From positions 310,001-374,000 of IMG/VR virus record IMGVR_UViG_3300029893_000001: a stretch of DNA of 64,000 nt; one strand, 5' to 3'. This DNA is from a virus. Made by a program: the position numbers and the translations under genes. This document shows, piece by piece, positions 1-7,146 of this stretch. Numbering within the stretch: position 1 is the first letter of the stretch; every line of letters begins with the position of its first letter. A model generated the notes under the pieces. The model searched no databases, was not told the origin of the DNA, and saw only the letters and a program-made list of their open reading frames with translations.

Positions 1-316
1 GCCAAGCACACGGGATTCCATACTTGAGAGAACGGTAAAGGATCACAGGAATGTCGAATCGACGGCCTGACCAAGTCACAAGCATAGTGTCGTCGTCGAT
101 CTCAGCTCCAAACTTCTTCAGAGCCTCCGCTTCTGAGTGCTCGTTTAGCCCAAGAACACAAAGTTTTTGCAGGTCGAACGAGTTGCCGAGAACTGCGTAT
201 GAGATACACGCTACTCGGTGAAACACGGGAAGCGGAAATTCGAACCCCTTTTCATCTAGGCAAACCTTTTGGTCGGGGACTGTTTCTACGTCTACGATCA
301 CGCACTTCGTGGGCAT
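1..316 (-). CDS. 3'-5' exonuclease, PolB-exonuclease-like (partial, runs off the left edge)
   Basis: The N-terminal ~105 residues are visible; the C-terminus lies outside the window. It begins MPTKCVIVDVETVPD, with the first acidic pair of a DEDD exonuclease. It continues with FPLPVFHRVACISYAVL and later TWSGRRFDIPVI, the order typical of the stand-alone PolB-type exonuclease family (DNA_pol_B_exo2). It would remove nucleotides from 3' DNA ends, probably as a proofreading or processing partner in replication. The start codon overlaps the upstream stop as TAATG, with GGAGG 4 nt before it. It is the last visible gene of the replication operon. Confidence 0.75.
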   Translation of the reverse strand, partial: MPTKCVIVDVETVPDQKVCLDEKGFEFPLPVFHRVACISYAVLGNSFDLQKLCVLGLNEHSEAEALKKFGAEIDDDTMLVTWSGRRFDIPVILYRSLKYGIPCAW

Positions 317-939
317 TACCACCTCCAACGGAAATTCCGGATCCATTCAGCCCTTCCCTCGGCAGGTTGGGATAGGAATTCTTCTTCTGTCCTTCTCATG
401 TCGCTATAGAAGTCTTGCACCTGCTCATAGGACGCATCCGTAGGATCGTAAGTATGGGGCTGCCACGGGTACTTGCCGTTGACTTTTAGATTGTCCTCCG
501 CTTCGATGACATGGCTAATGACGGTGCAGAATGTCTCGTATGTGGGGCATGACCTGTCGTAGTTGCACTCTTTAAGGTGCTGTTTCACATACAATTTCAC
601 AGGAAGCGGGCTGTGTCCGAGCTTCATGTTGAGCAGCGCTCCTGCGAAAACAATGTTGCTTCCCCCGCTTCCCCCGCCATCATTTACTACAGCCACAAGA
701 TGCTCTCGGGTAACCTCCCAGGGAGAGTACTTGAAATGCATAGTGGAGAGGTATGTATGGACCCCGGAGTAGAAACAGACCATCTCTTCGTCTAGGTTGT
801 TTCTATGCATCGATGCAATGACATGACGCCTTCTCGTTTTGACGCAGGCGGGTAGGTCTTCCCAAAGGTACTCCTTCAGGACAGGATTGTTCTGATCGCC
901 GCCAAAATGGCGGACGCGGTAAATCATAGGCCACGCCAT
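316..939 (-). CDS. Conserved-looking hypothetical protein, 207 aa
   Basis: I do not recognise this protein. It is soluble, has no signal peptide or membrane segment, and carries a central Gly/Ser-rich stretch (GGGSGGSN around residue 88). It lies between the clamp-side gene and a 3'-5' exonuclease with no spacing, so it is co-transcribed with replication genes. A replication-accessory role is only a guess from position. Confidence 0.7.
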   Translation of the reverse strand: MAWPMIYRVRHFGGDQNNPVLKEYLWEDLPACVKTRRRHVIASMHRNNLDEEMVCFYSGVHTYLSTMHFKYSPWEVTREHLVAVVNDGGGSGGSNIVFAGALLNMKLGHSPLPVKLYVKQHLKECNYDRSCPTYETFCTVISHVIEAEDNLKVNGKYPWQPHTYDPTDASYEQVQDFYSDMRRTEEEFLSQPAEGRAEWIRNFRWRW

Positions 940-941
940 GA

Positions 942-1313
942 TCAGGCTCTGTTTCGAAACAAGAACCAGTAACTCGGGTTCTTGGTACTGTTGAACCGAT
1001 ACAGGTAGACCTTTTGGTCCTTGAACAGAATCTTCGGATCTTTGTGGGCTGGCACATCTGCAAGAAACGAGACGTATGAGTCCTGGGCAAAGACTTTCTG
1101 GATATCTCGCTTTAGTTGGAGGATGTACCCTAAGACGGAATTTCCCTCTCCCTCAACTGATGCTAGGGACACATAACTGTCCTCAAATCGTTTGAGGCGC
1201 TTAGGTCTGTTCACAACGACACCGGTTCGGACAACCCAAACAGTATCGGAGTGCGCAACGATCTTCCCCTCGGGGAAGGTATTCCACGGAATTACAGGTT
1301 CCTTGGAGGACAT
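942..1313 (-). CDS. Hypothetical protein, 123 aa
   Basis: Unrecognised small basic protein. The start overlaps the sliding clamp stop as TGATG, so translation is probably coupled to the clamp gene. No cysteine motif, membrane segment or catalytic signature is visible. The tight coupling suggests a partner or regulator of the clamp, but nothing in the residues proves it. Confidence 0.7.
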   Translation of the reverse strand: MSSKEPVIPWNTFPEGKIVAHSDTVWVVRTGVVVNRPKRLKRFEDSYVSLASVEGEGNSVLGYILQLKRDIQKVFAQDSYVSFLADVPAHKDPKILFKDQKVYLYRFNSTKNPSYWFLFRNRA

Positions 1314-2389
1314 CAGGCCGCCACAGTGGGAATGAGAGCCTTGAACTTACCAGAAACACCAGAAATCAGCAAGAATGAGTCCCAAAATCCAATTTCTACA
1401 TCGCCTGCCTTCGCTAGATTGAGCATTTCTAGGGCGTACCTGGACGATATTTTGGTCAAGAATTTGTCAGTATCCGCCGATACGAGCCCGAGGGAGGTTT
1501 GGGCCGATCCGTGATCGGCTGCACATCTAAAGTGTGCTCGGTTGCCCTTGATGAGAAGATCGATATACGTGTCGTATGCAACCGCCCCCATATGAATAGA
1601 GCTAACTTCTCGGATTGCCTTGGATAGGTCCTCGGCGGTTGTTTTGATGAGGCAGGCTCTCTTGTCGTAATCAATACCCTTTGAGATCCATTCATCGATA
1701 TCGTCTGGTGTAGATTGAATCGCTGGGTGATAGATGTCCAACACATCCGTCTTGAGCCTAAATGTACCCTTGAACACCCCCAATCGGGTTTCCAAGTCTT
1801 GGACGCGACTTAGCACAGTGTGTAAGAATGCGGGCTGAAGCAGGACGTCGAACTCGGTCTGCGGCACCGCAAGGTCCTCTTTGAAGAGGGTTGCACGGTA
1901 ACCATCCGTTGTGGAGATGACAAGTTGCTCCCCTGCTTGAATCCTGATGCCTGCTTGGGCTCCAGGTAGGGCAGACCCGAACGCAACACGCGAAACAGCC
2001 GCCTTGAAGACTTCAGTCGGAACGCACACCTTAGCCTTGAAGGGCTTCTCTGGTCGGGAACCTTCAATTTCTTCCCCATCCGAGCTTCCTGCCACCGTCC
2101 CTTTGAATCGACCAGACTTAAATGAGACGTGTTTCCCGTCGGCCACTAGTGTAACCTGGTCAGAGAACGAAAGCTGCGCAAAATGGGCGCAAGCCAGCAC
2201 GATCTGACCCGCTTCTTCTACATTCGCGTCTAAAGCCTGTTTGCAGTAGATTCCATTGCGGCCTGCCTCCAGGATGAGACGGCCGCTTGTCGGGTCAGAC
2301 GTAGCTAGGACTTCTGCTTCGGCGTTAAAGAGAACCGCTACGGTCTTCATCGCATCGCGAAATGCGGATCCTTCTAAGGTGACTTTCAT
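1313..2389 (-). CDS. dnaN: DNA polymerase sliding clamp (beta-clamp type)
   Basis: At 358 aa it has the usual three-domain length of bacterial beta clamps. It starts MKVTLEGSAF and contains a domain-II signature around residues 150-170 (RIQAGEQLVISTTDGYRATL), matching the 'TDGHRLA' region of DnaN proteins. It would form a ring that tethers the phage DNA polymerase to template. The start overlaps the upstream phosphatase stop as ATGA. Overall similarity to bacterial clamps is weak except in domain II, as is common for phage clamps. Confidence 0.85.
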   Translation of the reverse strand: MKVTLEGSAFRDAMKTVAVLFNAEAEVLATSDPTSGRLILEAGRNGIYCKQALDANVEEAGQIVLACAHFAQLSFSDQVTLVADGKHVSFKSGRFKGTVAGSSDGEEIEGSRPEKPFKAKVCVPTEVFKAAVSRVAFGSALPGAQAGIRIQAGEQLVISTTDGYRATLFKEDLAVPQTEFDVLLQPAFLHTVLSRVQDLETRLGVFKGTFRLKTDVLDIYHPAIQSTPDDIDEWISKGIDYDKRACLIKTTAEDLSKAIREVSSIHMGAVAYDTYIDLLIKGNRAHFRCAADHGSAQTSLGLVSADTDKFLTKISSRYALEMLNLAKAGDVEIGFWDSFLLISGVSGKFKALIPTVAA

Positions 2390-2853
2390 TTCAGACTCAA
2401 GAGGTATGAGGTGAACGTATTGTTCGTGAGTGCAAAGTCTCCTCGGCGTTCCTTGATTAGCTGAATAGCTTCAGCAGCAGGAAGGCCAAACCTTTTCATC
2501 AAGATCAGGGCGGTCAGGAGCCCACTACGATTGCGTCCCGCCATACAAGTGACGAGAATCCTTTTTCCTGCCTTGTGCTCTGCCGTCAACTCGTCGGCTG
2601 CCGCATGCAGAGCACGTACAACGCTGGGTATCAACGCTGTATTGCTGTCGTCGTAGGGGATACGAATTACCCGCTTCGAGCGGTCCTCATCTGGAAGGGT
2701 CACATGCGGCTGCCATTCCCCGGCACAGAGGACAAGGATATCAAACTCCTCGAAGGCGGCACTTGAATCCAGGAGCGCTCCGCCCATCGCCAAGTTTGGC
2801 TGGATGATGTTGTAGCTGTACTTGACGGGTAAGGCGAACGTCGGAGGCTTCAT
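2386..2853 (-). CDS. Dual-specificity protein phosphatase-like protein
   Basis: This 155-aa protein has the cysteine-phosphatase P-loop VTCMAGRNRSG near residue 104 (the HCX5R pattern with T in place of H before the Cys). An upstream Asp-rich segment could supply the general acid. The length fits a single catalytic domain. It would remove phosphate from Ser/Thr/Tyr residues or from small phosphorylated ligands. The window also encodes a protein kinase (29.2 kb), so a phosphorylation circuit is possible but unproven. Start overlaps the upstream stop as TGATG. Confidence 0.8.
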   Translation of the reverse strand: MKPPTFALPVKYSYNIIQPNLAMGGALLDSSAAFEEFDILVLCAGEWQPHVTLPDEDRSKRVIRIPYDDSNTALIPSVVRALHAAADELTAEHKAGKRILVTCMAGRNRSGLLTALILMKRFGLPAAEAIQLIKERRGDFALTNNTFTSYLLSLK

Positions 2854-3239
2854 CAGTAGCCCTCGTAAGGAACGTCTTCACGGTGGGAGGGTCCCATCCC
2901 TCGGATGTACCTAGAAACGGGACAGTGGTTTTCGCAATACGGCTCATCGTGAGGGCAAGGGTCGCCCACCCAGCGCTGACGAGCAGCGCATCGATTGTCG
3001 CATGTGAACTTTACAAGCTCTTCGACAGTCGTCTCGTTTGTGCCTCGCTCACCAAAAAGCTCGTAAACACAACACGAGCGTGGAGGCTGACGAATAATTG
3101 TCCTGAAGATGCAAAGATCGCGATACCAACAAGACGAACAAACCTCACTGACAGGTGTCGGCGAGGCTCGCACTACATCGTGTTTTCGCTCTTCGTACTT
3201 TTTTCGAAGAAGCTGAGACTTCGAAATGAAATTGGGCAT
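2853..3239 (-). CDS. Cysteine-rich hypothetical protein, 128 aa
   Basis: Contains many cysteines arranged as CSSCWYRDLC, CDNRCAARQRW and CENHCPVSRY, suggesting binding of zinc or an iron-sulfur cluster. I do not recognise the family. It overlaps its neighbours by one base on each side, so it is part of the replication operon. A small DNA-binding or redox role is possible. Confidence 0.7.
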   Translation of the reverse strand: MPNFISKSQLLRKKYEERKHDVVRASPTPVSEVCSSCWYRDLCIFRTIIRQPPRSCCVYELFGERGTNETTVEELVKFTCDNRCAARQRWVGDPCPHDEPYCENHCPVSRYIRGMGPSHREDVPYEGY

Positions 3240-3493
3240 TACGACCTAGGGGGCGGTACAGAGTCAGGCTGCGGAGCGCTCCCATTCTCTTTCGAACGCT
3301 GACGAGTAATTCGTTCTACTTTGCATGAAGGACATGCAGTACTAGAAAGTGGGTAGTGTAATGAGCAATTTGCGCATGCACTCGTTAGTGCTGGCTGAGT
3401 CAACGTGCTTCTCTTGCACCTAGGGCATTGAGCTGGAATTCGCCCTCCCCCGGCAAATAACCCACTGAACCCGCAGGAACACTGGACTTTCAT
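3239..3493 (-). CDS. Zinc-ribbon protein, 84 aa
   Basis: Start chosen at ATG 3493 (MKVQCSCGFSG), which overlaps the upstream stop as TGATG and has a GGAG ribosome site; longer in-frame starts would sit inside the neighbouring gene. Four paired cysteines (CSCG, CPRC, CANC, CPSC) form two probable zinc ribbons, followed by a charged, Pro-rich tail. Function unknown. Confidence 0.65.
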   Translation of the reverse strand: MKVQCSCGFSGLFAGGGRIPAQCPRCKRSTLTQPALTSACANCSLHYPLSSTACPSCKVERITRQRSKENGSAPQPDSVPPPRS

Positions 3494-3741
3494 CAGTTTA
3501 CTCCGCCTCGAACGTGGGGCCCATTCGCCGGGAGATCTCCAGTGAACTGAGGATCTGAAGTCATGCGGCAAGCTACGCAGTTCTTGACTCCTAGCGGCAC
3601 CTTACCCTTGCATTTTTCGCAAGCCCCAAATTCTTCGTACCTCAATAGCTTTGAGCATCGGGGGCACTTTTCCGGTTTTTCGTCCGAGAAAAGCTGAATT
3701 CTAGCGTGGCAAGAGTTACAGTGGGCGTAGGTGGGCCGCAT
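3493..3741 (-). CDS. Zinc-ribbon protein, 82 aa
   Basis: Has CNSC, CPRC, CEKC and CVAC pairs, i.e. two treble-clef or ribbon modules like its downstream neighbour; the two may be ancient duplicates. No catalytic residues are visible. It may be a nucleic-acid or protein adaptor. Confidence 0.65.
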   Translation of the reverse strand: MRPTYAHCNSCHARIQLFSDEKPEKCPRCSKLLRYEEFGACEKCKGKVPLGVKNCVACRMTSDPQFTGDLPANGPHVRGGVN

Positions 3742-3745
3742 TTGG

Positions 3746-3964
3746 TTACTTGTGGCGGAATGTGATTATTCCGTGTGTTAGGTCATAAGGGGACAACGCA
3801 ACATCAACGTCATCTCCAAGAATAACACGGATTCTGTTTTTCCGCATCTTTCCGCATAGCTTGGCAGTCACTTCGACGCCATTTGGCATGGTAACGCGGA
3901 ACTGGCCACCAGGATGAACATCGGTCACCTTGCCAGTGAGCTGTACATGCGAATCTTTAGGCAT
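3746..3964 (-). CDS. infA: Translation initiation factor IF-1 homologue
   Basis: The 72-aa length exactly matches bacterial IF-1. The OB-fold signature is clear: LTGKVTDVHPGGQFRVTMPNG near residue 9, GKMRKNRIRVILGD in the middle, and a closing SPYDLTHGIITFRHK. The usual 'LENGHEV' is replaced by 'MPNGVEV'. IF-1 occupies the ribosomal A site during initiation. A phage copy could bias initiation toward phage messages or replace lost host factor. It sits between the helicase and the zinc-ribbon genes, only a few bases from each. Confidence 0.92.
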   Translation of the reverse strand: MPKDSHVQLTGKVTDVHPGGQFRVTMPNGVEVTAKLCGKMRKNRIRVILGDDVDVALSPYDLTHGIITFRHK

Positions 3965-3968
3965 ACCT

Positions 3969-5300
3969 CTATCTAATTCCCTTCATAGAATCGACCTTGG
4001 TTTTGGTCGACAGGTCAACGTCTGGGTCACCTCCATGGTGATCCGAAATTGTCATTCTGGAGAAGTCCTCCAGGAGCTGGAACTTGAAAGGAGCCCATCC
4101 TCGGACAGCAGGCTGGTCAATCGTGATAATGTGAGTGCCCTGCTCTTCCTCTCCATATTTCCAAGTCCAGACGGTGTTGGCATGTTCGGCTAGACCTCGG
4201 GCGTATCTCAAAGAGCCGTCTTCGTTCATCTGTGTGGGTGCGATAATTAAAGCCCCGAGGTCCTTCGTCAGAAGCTTCAGATCACGCGCGAGATCATTTA
4301 GCTTCTGCCAGTCCTGCATCTTGTCCCCCTGGGGATGATCCAGAAGGTTGATGTAGTCGATGACGATAACCTTGTACTTGAACGGCTTTAGCTTAATCCG
4401 GAGTTGAGAGATGCTCACATGGCTGGCAGGCCACACAGTGAATCGGCAGTTGTTTTTTAGACCGTGTGCCTTGAACCTACGCCAAGCCTTCTGCATAGCA
4501 GTAAGCTCAAGGGAACCCATGGTTTTTGTTCGGATCTTAGTGTGCTCCACACCAGAAAGATGGGAGATCAAACGTTCAGCCGTTTCTTGCTTGTTCATCT
4601 CCAGAGGGATGTATACGACGTCCACGTCATTGAGCCTGTACATGTTGCTGGTCATGTTCAGGGTCAAAATGGACTTCCCTCCTTTCTTGTGGCTCGCAGG
4701 GATGAACAAGTCGGTTGTGCCGAATCCCCCGGTAACCTTGTCGAAGTTACCAAAGGTACTTGGAAGTAGTTTGACGGGCTCGTTAGAGAAGACCTCTTCC
4801 ATTAGTTCGTCGGCCTCGTCAGGCTCTGTTCCTTTTCCGACGTGATATAGCTTCTCTTCTCCGGCCTCTGAGCGCATGTCAGAAAGACATGTCTCCATGT
4901 CGCCCATCAACTTGTCTACGTCGACTTTTCTCTCCTGCTTGAGCATTCCTAGGCTGTCCTGCCCGAAGCGATAAAACCTACGAATTACTCGGTAGTGCTC
5001 CAGCGTTTCAAACAGCCTCTTTGCGTCGTCGACCCTTTGGACAGGACTGACAGTAGGGCTCTTTAGGAGGTCTGCCGTATCTTGTTCAAGCTCGGGGTGC
5101 TCCAGGAAGGTTTCCATGGAGGGAAGGTCTAGTGCCGACTTTACGAGCATCGATTCGATAACGCGGTACGCGCCGTGCATCGGACGATACCCAAAATGGT
5201 CCGGTGACAGACTCCCTAGCAGCTCAACTTTGACTTTGTTGGGGCTCTGCAAACAAGAAAGGATAGCTTTCGTCTCTGCTTTGGGTCTTACGATCTTCAT
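3969..5300 (-). CDS. Replicative DNA helicase, DnaB/RecA-fold type
   Basis: This 443-aa protein has an N-terminal helical domain and a C-terminal RecA-fold motor. The P-loop near residue 205 reads ASHKKGGKS. The Walker B/H2 region is KVIVIDYINLL, and a later arginine-containing segment (ARGLAEHANTVWTW) matches motif H4 of DnaB-type helicases. It would form a hexamer that unwinds DNA at the phage fork. The P-loop departs from the GxxxxGK[ST] consensus at the first Gly, as phage homologues sometimes do. No loader or primase was recognised nearby; the upstream 188-aa gene is a candidate. Confidence 0.85.
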   Translation of the reverse strand: MKIVRPKAETKAILSCLQSPNKVKVELLGSLSPDHFGYRPMHGAYRVIESMLVKSALDLPSMETFLEHPELEQDTADLLKSPTVSPVQRVDDAKRLFETLEHYRVIRRFYRFGQDSLGMLKQERKVDVDKLMGDMETCLSDMRSEAGEEKLYHVGKGTEPDEADELMEEVFSNEPVKLLPSTFGNFDKVTGGFGTTDLFIPASHKKGGKSILTLNMTSNMYRLNDVDVVYIPLEMNKQETAERLISHLSGVEHTKIRTKTMGSLELTAMQKAWRRFKAHGLKNNCRFTVWPASHVSISQLRIKLKPFKYKVIVIDYINLLDHPQGDKMQDWQKLNDLARDLKLLTKDLGALIIAPTQMNEDGSLRYARGLAEHANTVWTWKYGEEEQGTHIITIDQPAVRGWAPFKFQLLEDFSRMTISDHHGGDPDVDLSTKTKVDSMKGIR

Positions 5301-5309
5301 AGGCTCCGC

Positions 5310-5876
5310 TCAGGCAAAGGTCTTCTCACTTACTACGTTGGAATCTAGGTAGAAGACTGCGTTGAATTTGAGCTTGAGCCTACGGATCAAAACAGTAGGG
5401 TCTCCCGTTGCACACAGAAGCCTAAAGCAAGTCTTGTGACGATGGCACCAGTCCCTAACACTCTGGATCCTCTCGGGAGGGGCTTCGTCATAAATATTGG
5501 TCAGCATGAACACCGTCTCGTCATTGACCTCTTCCTCCCGAATTCTGGAGGATTCGGTAATTTGAACCCGGATCTCCTGCTCCAGTGCTCGTTTCATCAG
5601 GTCATAGCCCTGACTAATGGACATGTCGTCATCGACATCGGACGAGACTAAAATGAGATAGGGCTTTGAAAACATCTCCCCTGAACGCAGGCGAGCAAAC
5701 CACTCAGCCTGAATCTTTGGGGATATGTTGTCGTCGTCAAAAACGACTAGCTTGAATCTGGGCTCATCTATCAGGATTGGCCCCCAAGCCGTCGAGGGGA
5801 TTTCGGCCGCGTAGTACAGAGCGTCCTTAGTGGTCTTGATGAAGTGAAAGTCTTGCGTACGCTTTCCAGTTCTCAT
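5310..5876 (-). CDS. Hypothetical protein with ATPase-like core, 188 aa
   Basis: Unrecognised. The segment RFKLVVFDDDNISPK resembles a Walker B strand, and LILVSSDVDDD follows, but no Walker A is present, so it is not an obvious ATPase. Directly upstream of the helicase, it could be a clamp-loader- or helicase-loader-like adaptor that has lost nucleotide binding. Its start overlaps the exonuclease stop as ATGA. Confidence 0.65.
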   Translation of the reverse strand: MRTGKRTQDFHFIKTTKDALYYAAEIPSTAWGPILIDEPRFKLVVFDDDNISPKIQAEWFARLRSGEMFSKPYLILVSSDVDDDMSISQGYDLMKRALEQEIRVQITESSRIREEEVNDETVFMLTNIYDEAPPERIQSVRDWCHRHKTCFRLLCATGDPTVLIRRLKLKFNAVFYLDSNVVSEKTFA

Positions 5877-6676
5877 GCAGACTCCGTCTTTACACGGACC
5901 TCGCGTACGCCCCCTTTGTTGGTGAAACTTACGAAGACCTGCATTCCCACTTTAGGATCTTCTGGGCCTACGAACGAGGCCTTGGCAAACGGCAGAATTT
6001 CTGTTCCGATCTGGATGCGTCCTCGTCCGTCGTCGAATGAAAAGACGGTTCCAGGCTTGCCCCCACGGGAATTCCAAAAGTTGGCGCGCACCCGGGACAC
6101 TGCCTCACGTCCATAGAGGTTCTCTGCTCGCATCTTGAGGAACGTCAGCCCTTGCTCTATAGCATCATCGATTGCTTTATGGGTGTGGGGCAGGTCTCTA
6201 TCGAACCACCGAGACGGCCACGATCTCTTGCCAGAGTGGCGGTACGACTGCTTTCTTGAGGCGGAGACGTATGTCTTCATATCGATGCACGAGAAGCTGA
6301 ACGGGCTCTCACCTACGAAGTACATCATGTACACGTACATGAAGGTGAAATCGAAACCTGAAGGCATGCACACTGCCACGCGTTGGTCGCCAGGGATGGA
6401 CTTGACCCAGTCTACAAAGTCCTGCATCGCTCTCGCTGGGTCTACCGTGTTTGTGGTGCAGTAGTTCCAGGCCTCAGGTTCTTTTGCCCAAAACTCGGTC
6501 ATCGTTCTTTCATCTTGCACTGCTCCAGGTAAGGGAGTGAGGTTGCGCTCGAAGCTTCCCAGTACCGAACCCTCCTCAGAGAACGCAACGCAAGCGAACG
6601 AAAGCATCGAATTCTTGATGGGAATCGGACCATCAGTTTCGATGTCGATGCTGAAAAAGACTTCTGTCATACTCAC
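5873..6676 (-). CDS. DnaQ-like 3'-5' exonuclease fused to a cold-shock-like OB domain
   Basis: Residues 1-190 form a DEDD exonuclease: FSIDIETDGP at the N-terminus, a central PSGFDFTFMY, and HTHKAIDDAIEQG near residue 165 (DEDDh type). The C-terminal ~65 residues start GTVFSFDDGRGRIQIG and continue with PFAKASFVG...GMQVFVSF, the strand pattern of a cold-shock/OB fold. The fusion suggests an RNA- or ssDNA-tethered nuclease. The second 3'-5' nuclease of the window is at the left edge. Overlaps both neighbours by 4 nt. Confidence 0.82.
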   Translation of the reverse strand: MSMTEVFFSIDIETDGPIPIKNSMLSFACVAFSEEGSVLGSFERNLTPLPGAVQDERTMTEFWAKEPEAWNYCTTNTVDPARAMQDFVDWVKSIPGDQRVAVCMPSGFDFTFMYVYMMYFVGESPFSFSCIDMKTYVSASRKQSYRHSGKRSWPSRWFDRDLPHTHKAIDDAIEQGLTFLKMRAENLYGREAVSRVRANFWNSRGGKPGTVFSFDDGRGRIQIGTEILPFAKASFVGPEDPKVGMQVFVSFTNKGGVREVRVKTESA

Positions 6677-7146
6677 ATCCTAGGGCAAGACCACCGCTTG
6701 CAATCTTTCATGCCGGGAGGGCAGGAGCAATCGTCACTAGCCTTATCAAGGTCCTGTGCGTTCGTTAAGGGCGCGTGGTCCCGTGGATCGTTGAGGATCT
6801 CTACTCTCCAAGCTCCGGCAGAGACAGCGGCCGTTACAAATTCGAGTACGCGTTCTAGGCTGTCCGTTTTAGCGTATGAAGTCTGGACTCCGGGATTCGA
6901 GTCCGACTGCTGACGTACCGTGATTTTATACCTACGTCGTGTTGGAGGTTCATAGAAATAGTGGGTACCCATGTCTCCGCGCTCCATCACGATTTCCCCC
7001 GAGTCAGCCATTGTGTATAGGATCTTCGCGACTTTCGTAAAGGGAAAATCAGTCGTGACTTGCTCTACTTGGTAGAGGGCTACGCCTTCCTCAGAGCGGA
7101 TCACTTCTAGGATTTTTTCACGGATCTTTTCTTCATCCCGCGTCAT
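6673..7146 (-). CDS. Hypothetical protein with N-terminal winged-helix-like region, 157 aa
   Basis: Residues 1-60 (REKILEVIRSEEGVALYQVEQV...VAKILYTMADSGEIVMERG) have the pattern of a winged helix with a beta-hairpin wing. The C-terminus holds a Cys cluster (CSCPPGMKDCKRWSCP). It may bind DNA. It is coupled to the DEAD/H helicase upstream and the exonuclease downstream. Confidence 0.65.
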   Translation of the reverse strand: MTRDEEKIREKILEVIRSEEGVALYQVEQVTTDFPFTKVAKILYTMADSGEIVMERGDMGTHYFYEPPTRRRYKITVRQQSDSNPGVQTSYAKTDSLERVLEFVTAAVSAGAWRVEILNDPRDHAPLTNAQDLDKASDDCSCPPGMKDCKRWSCPRM

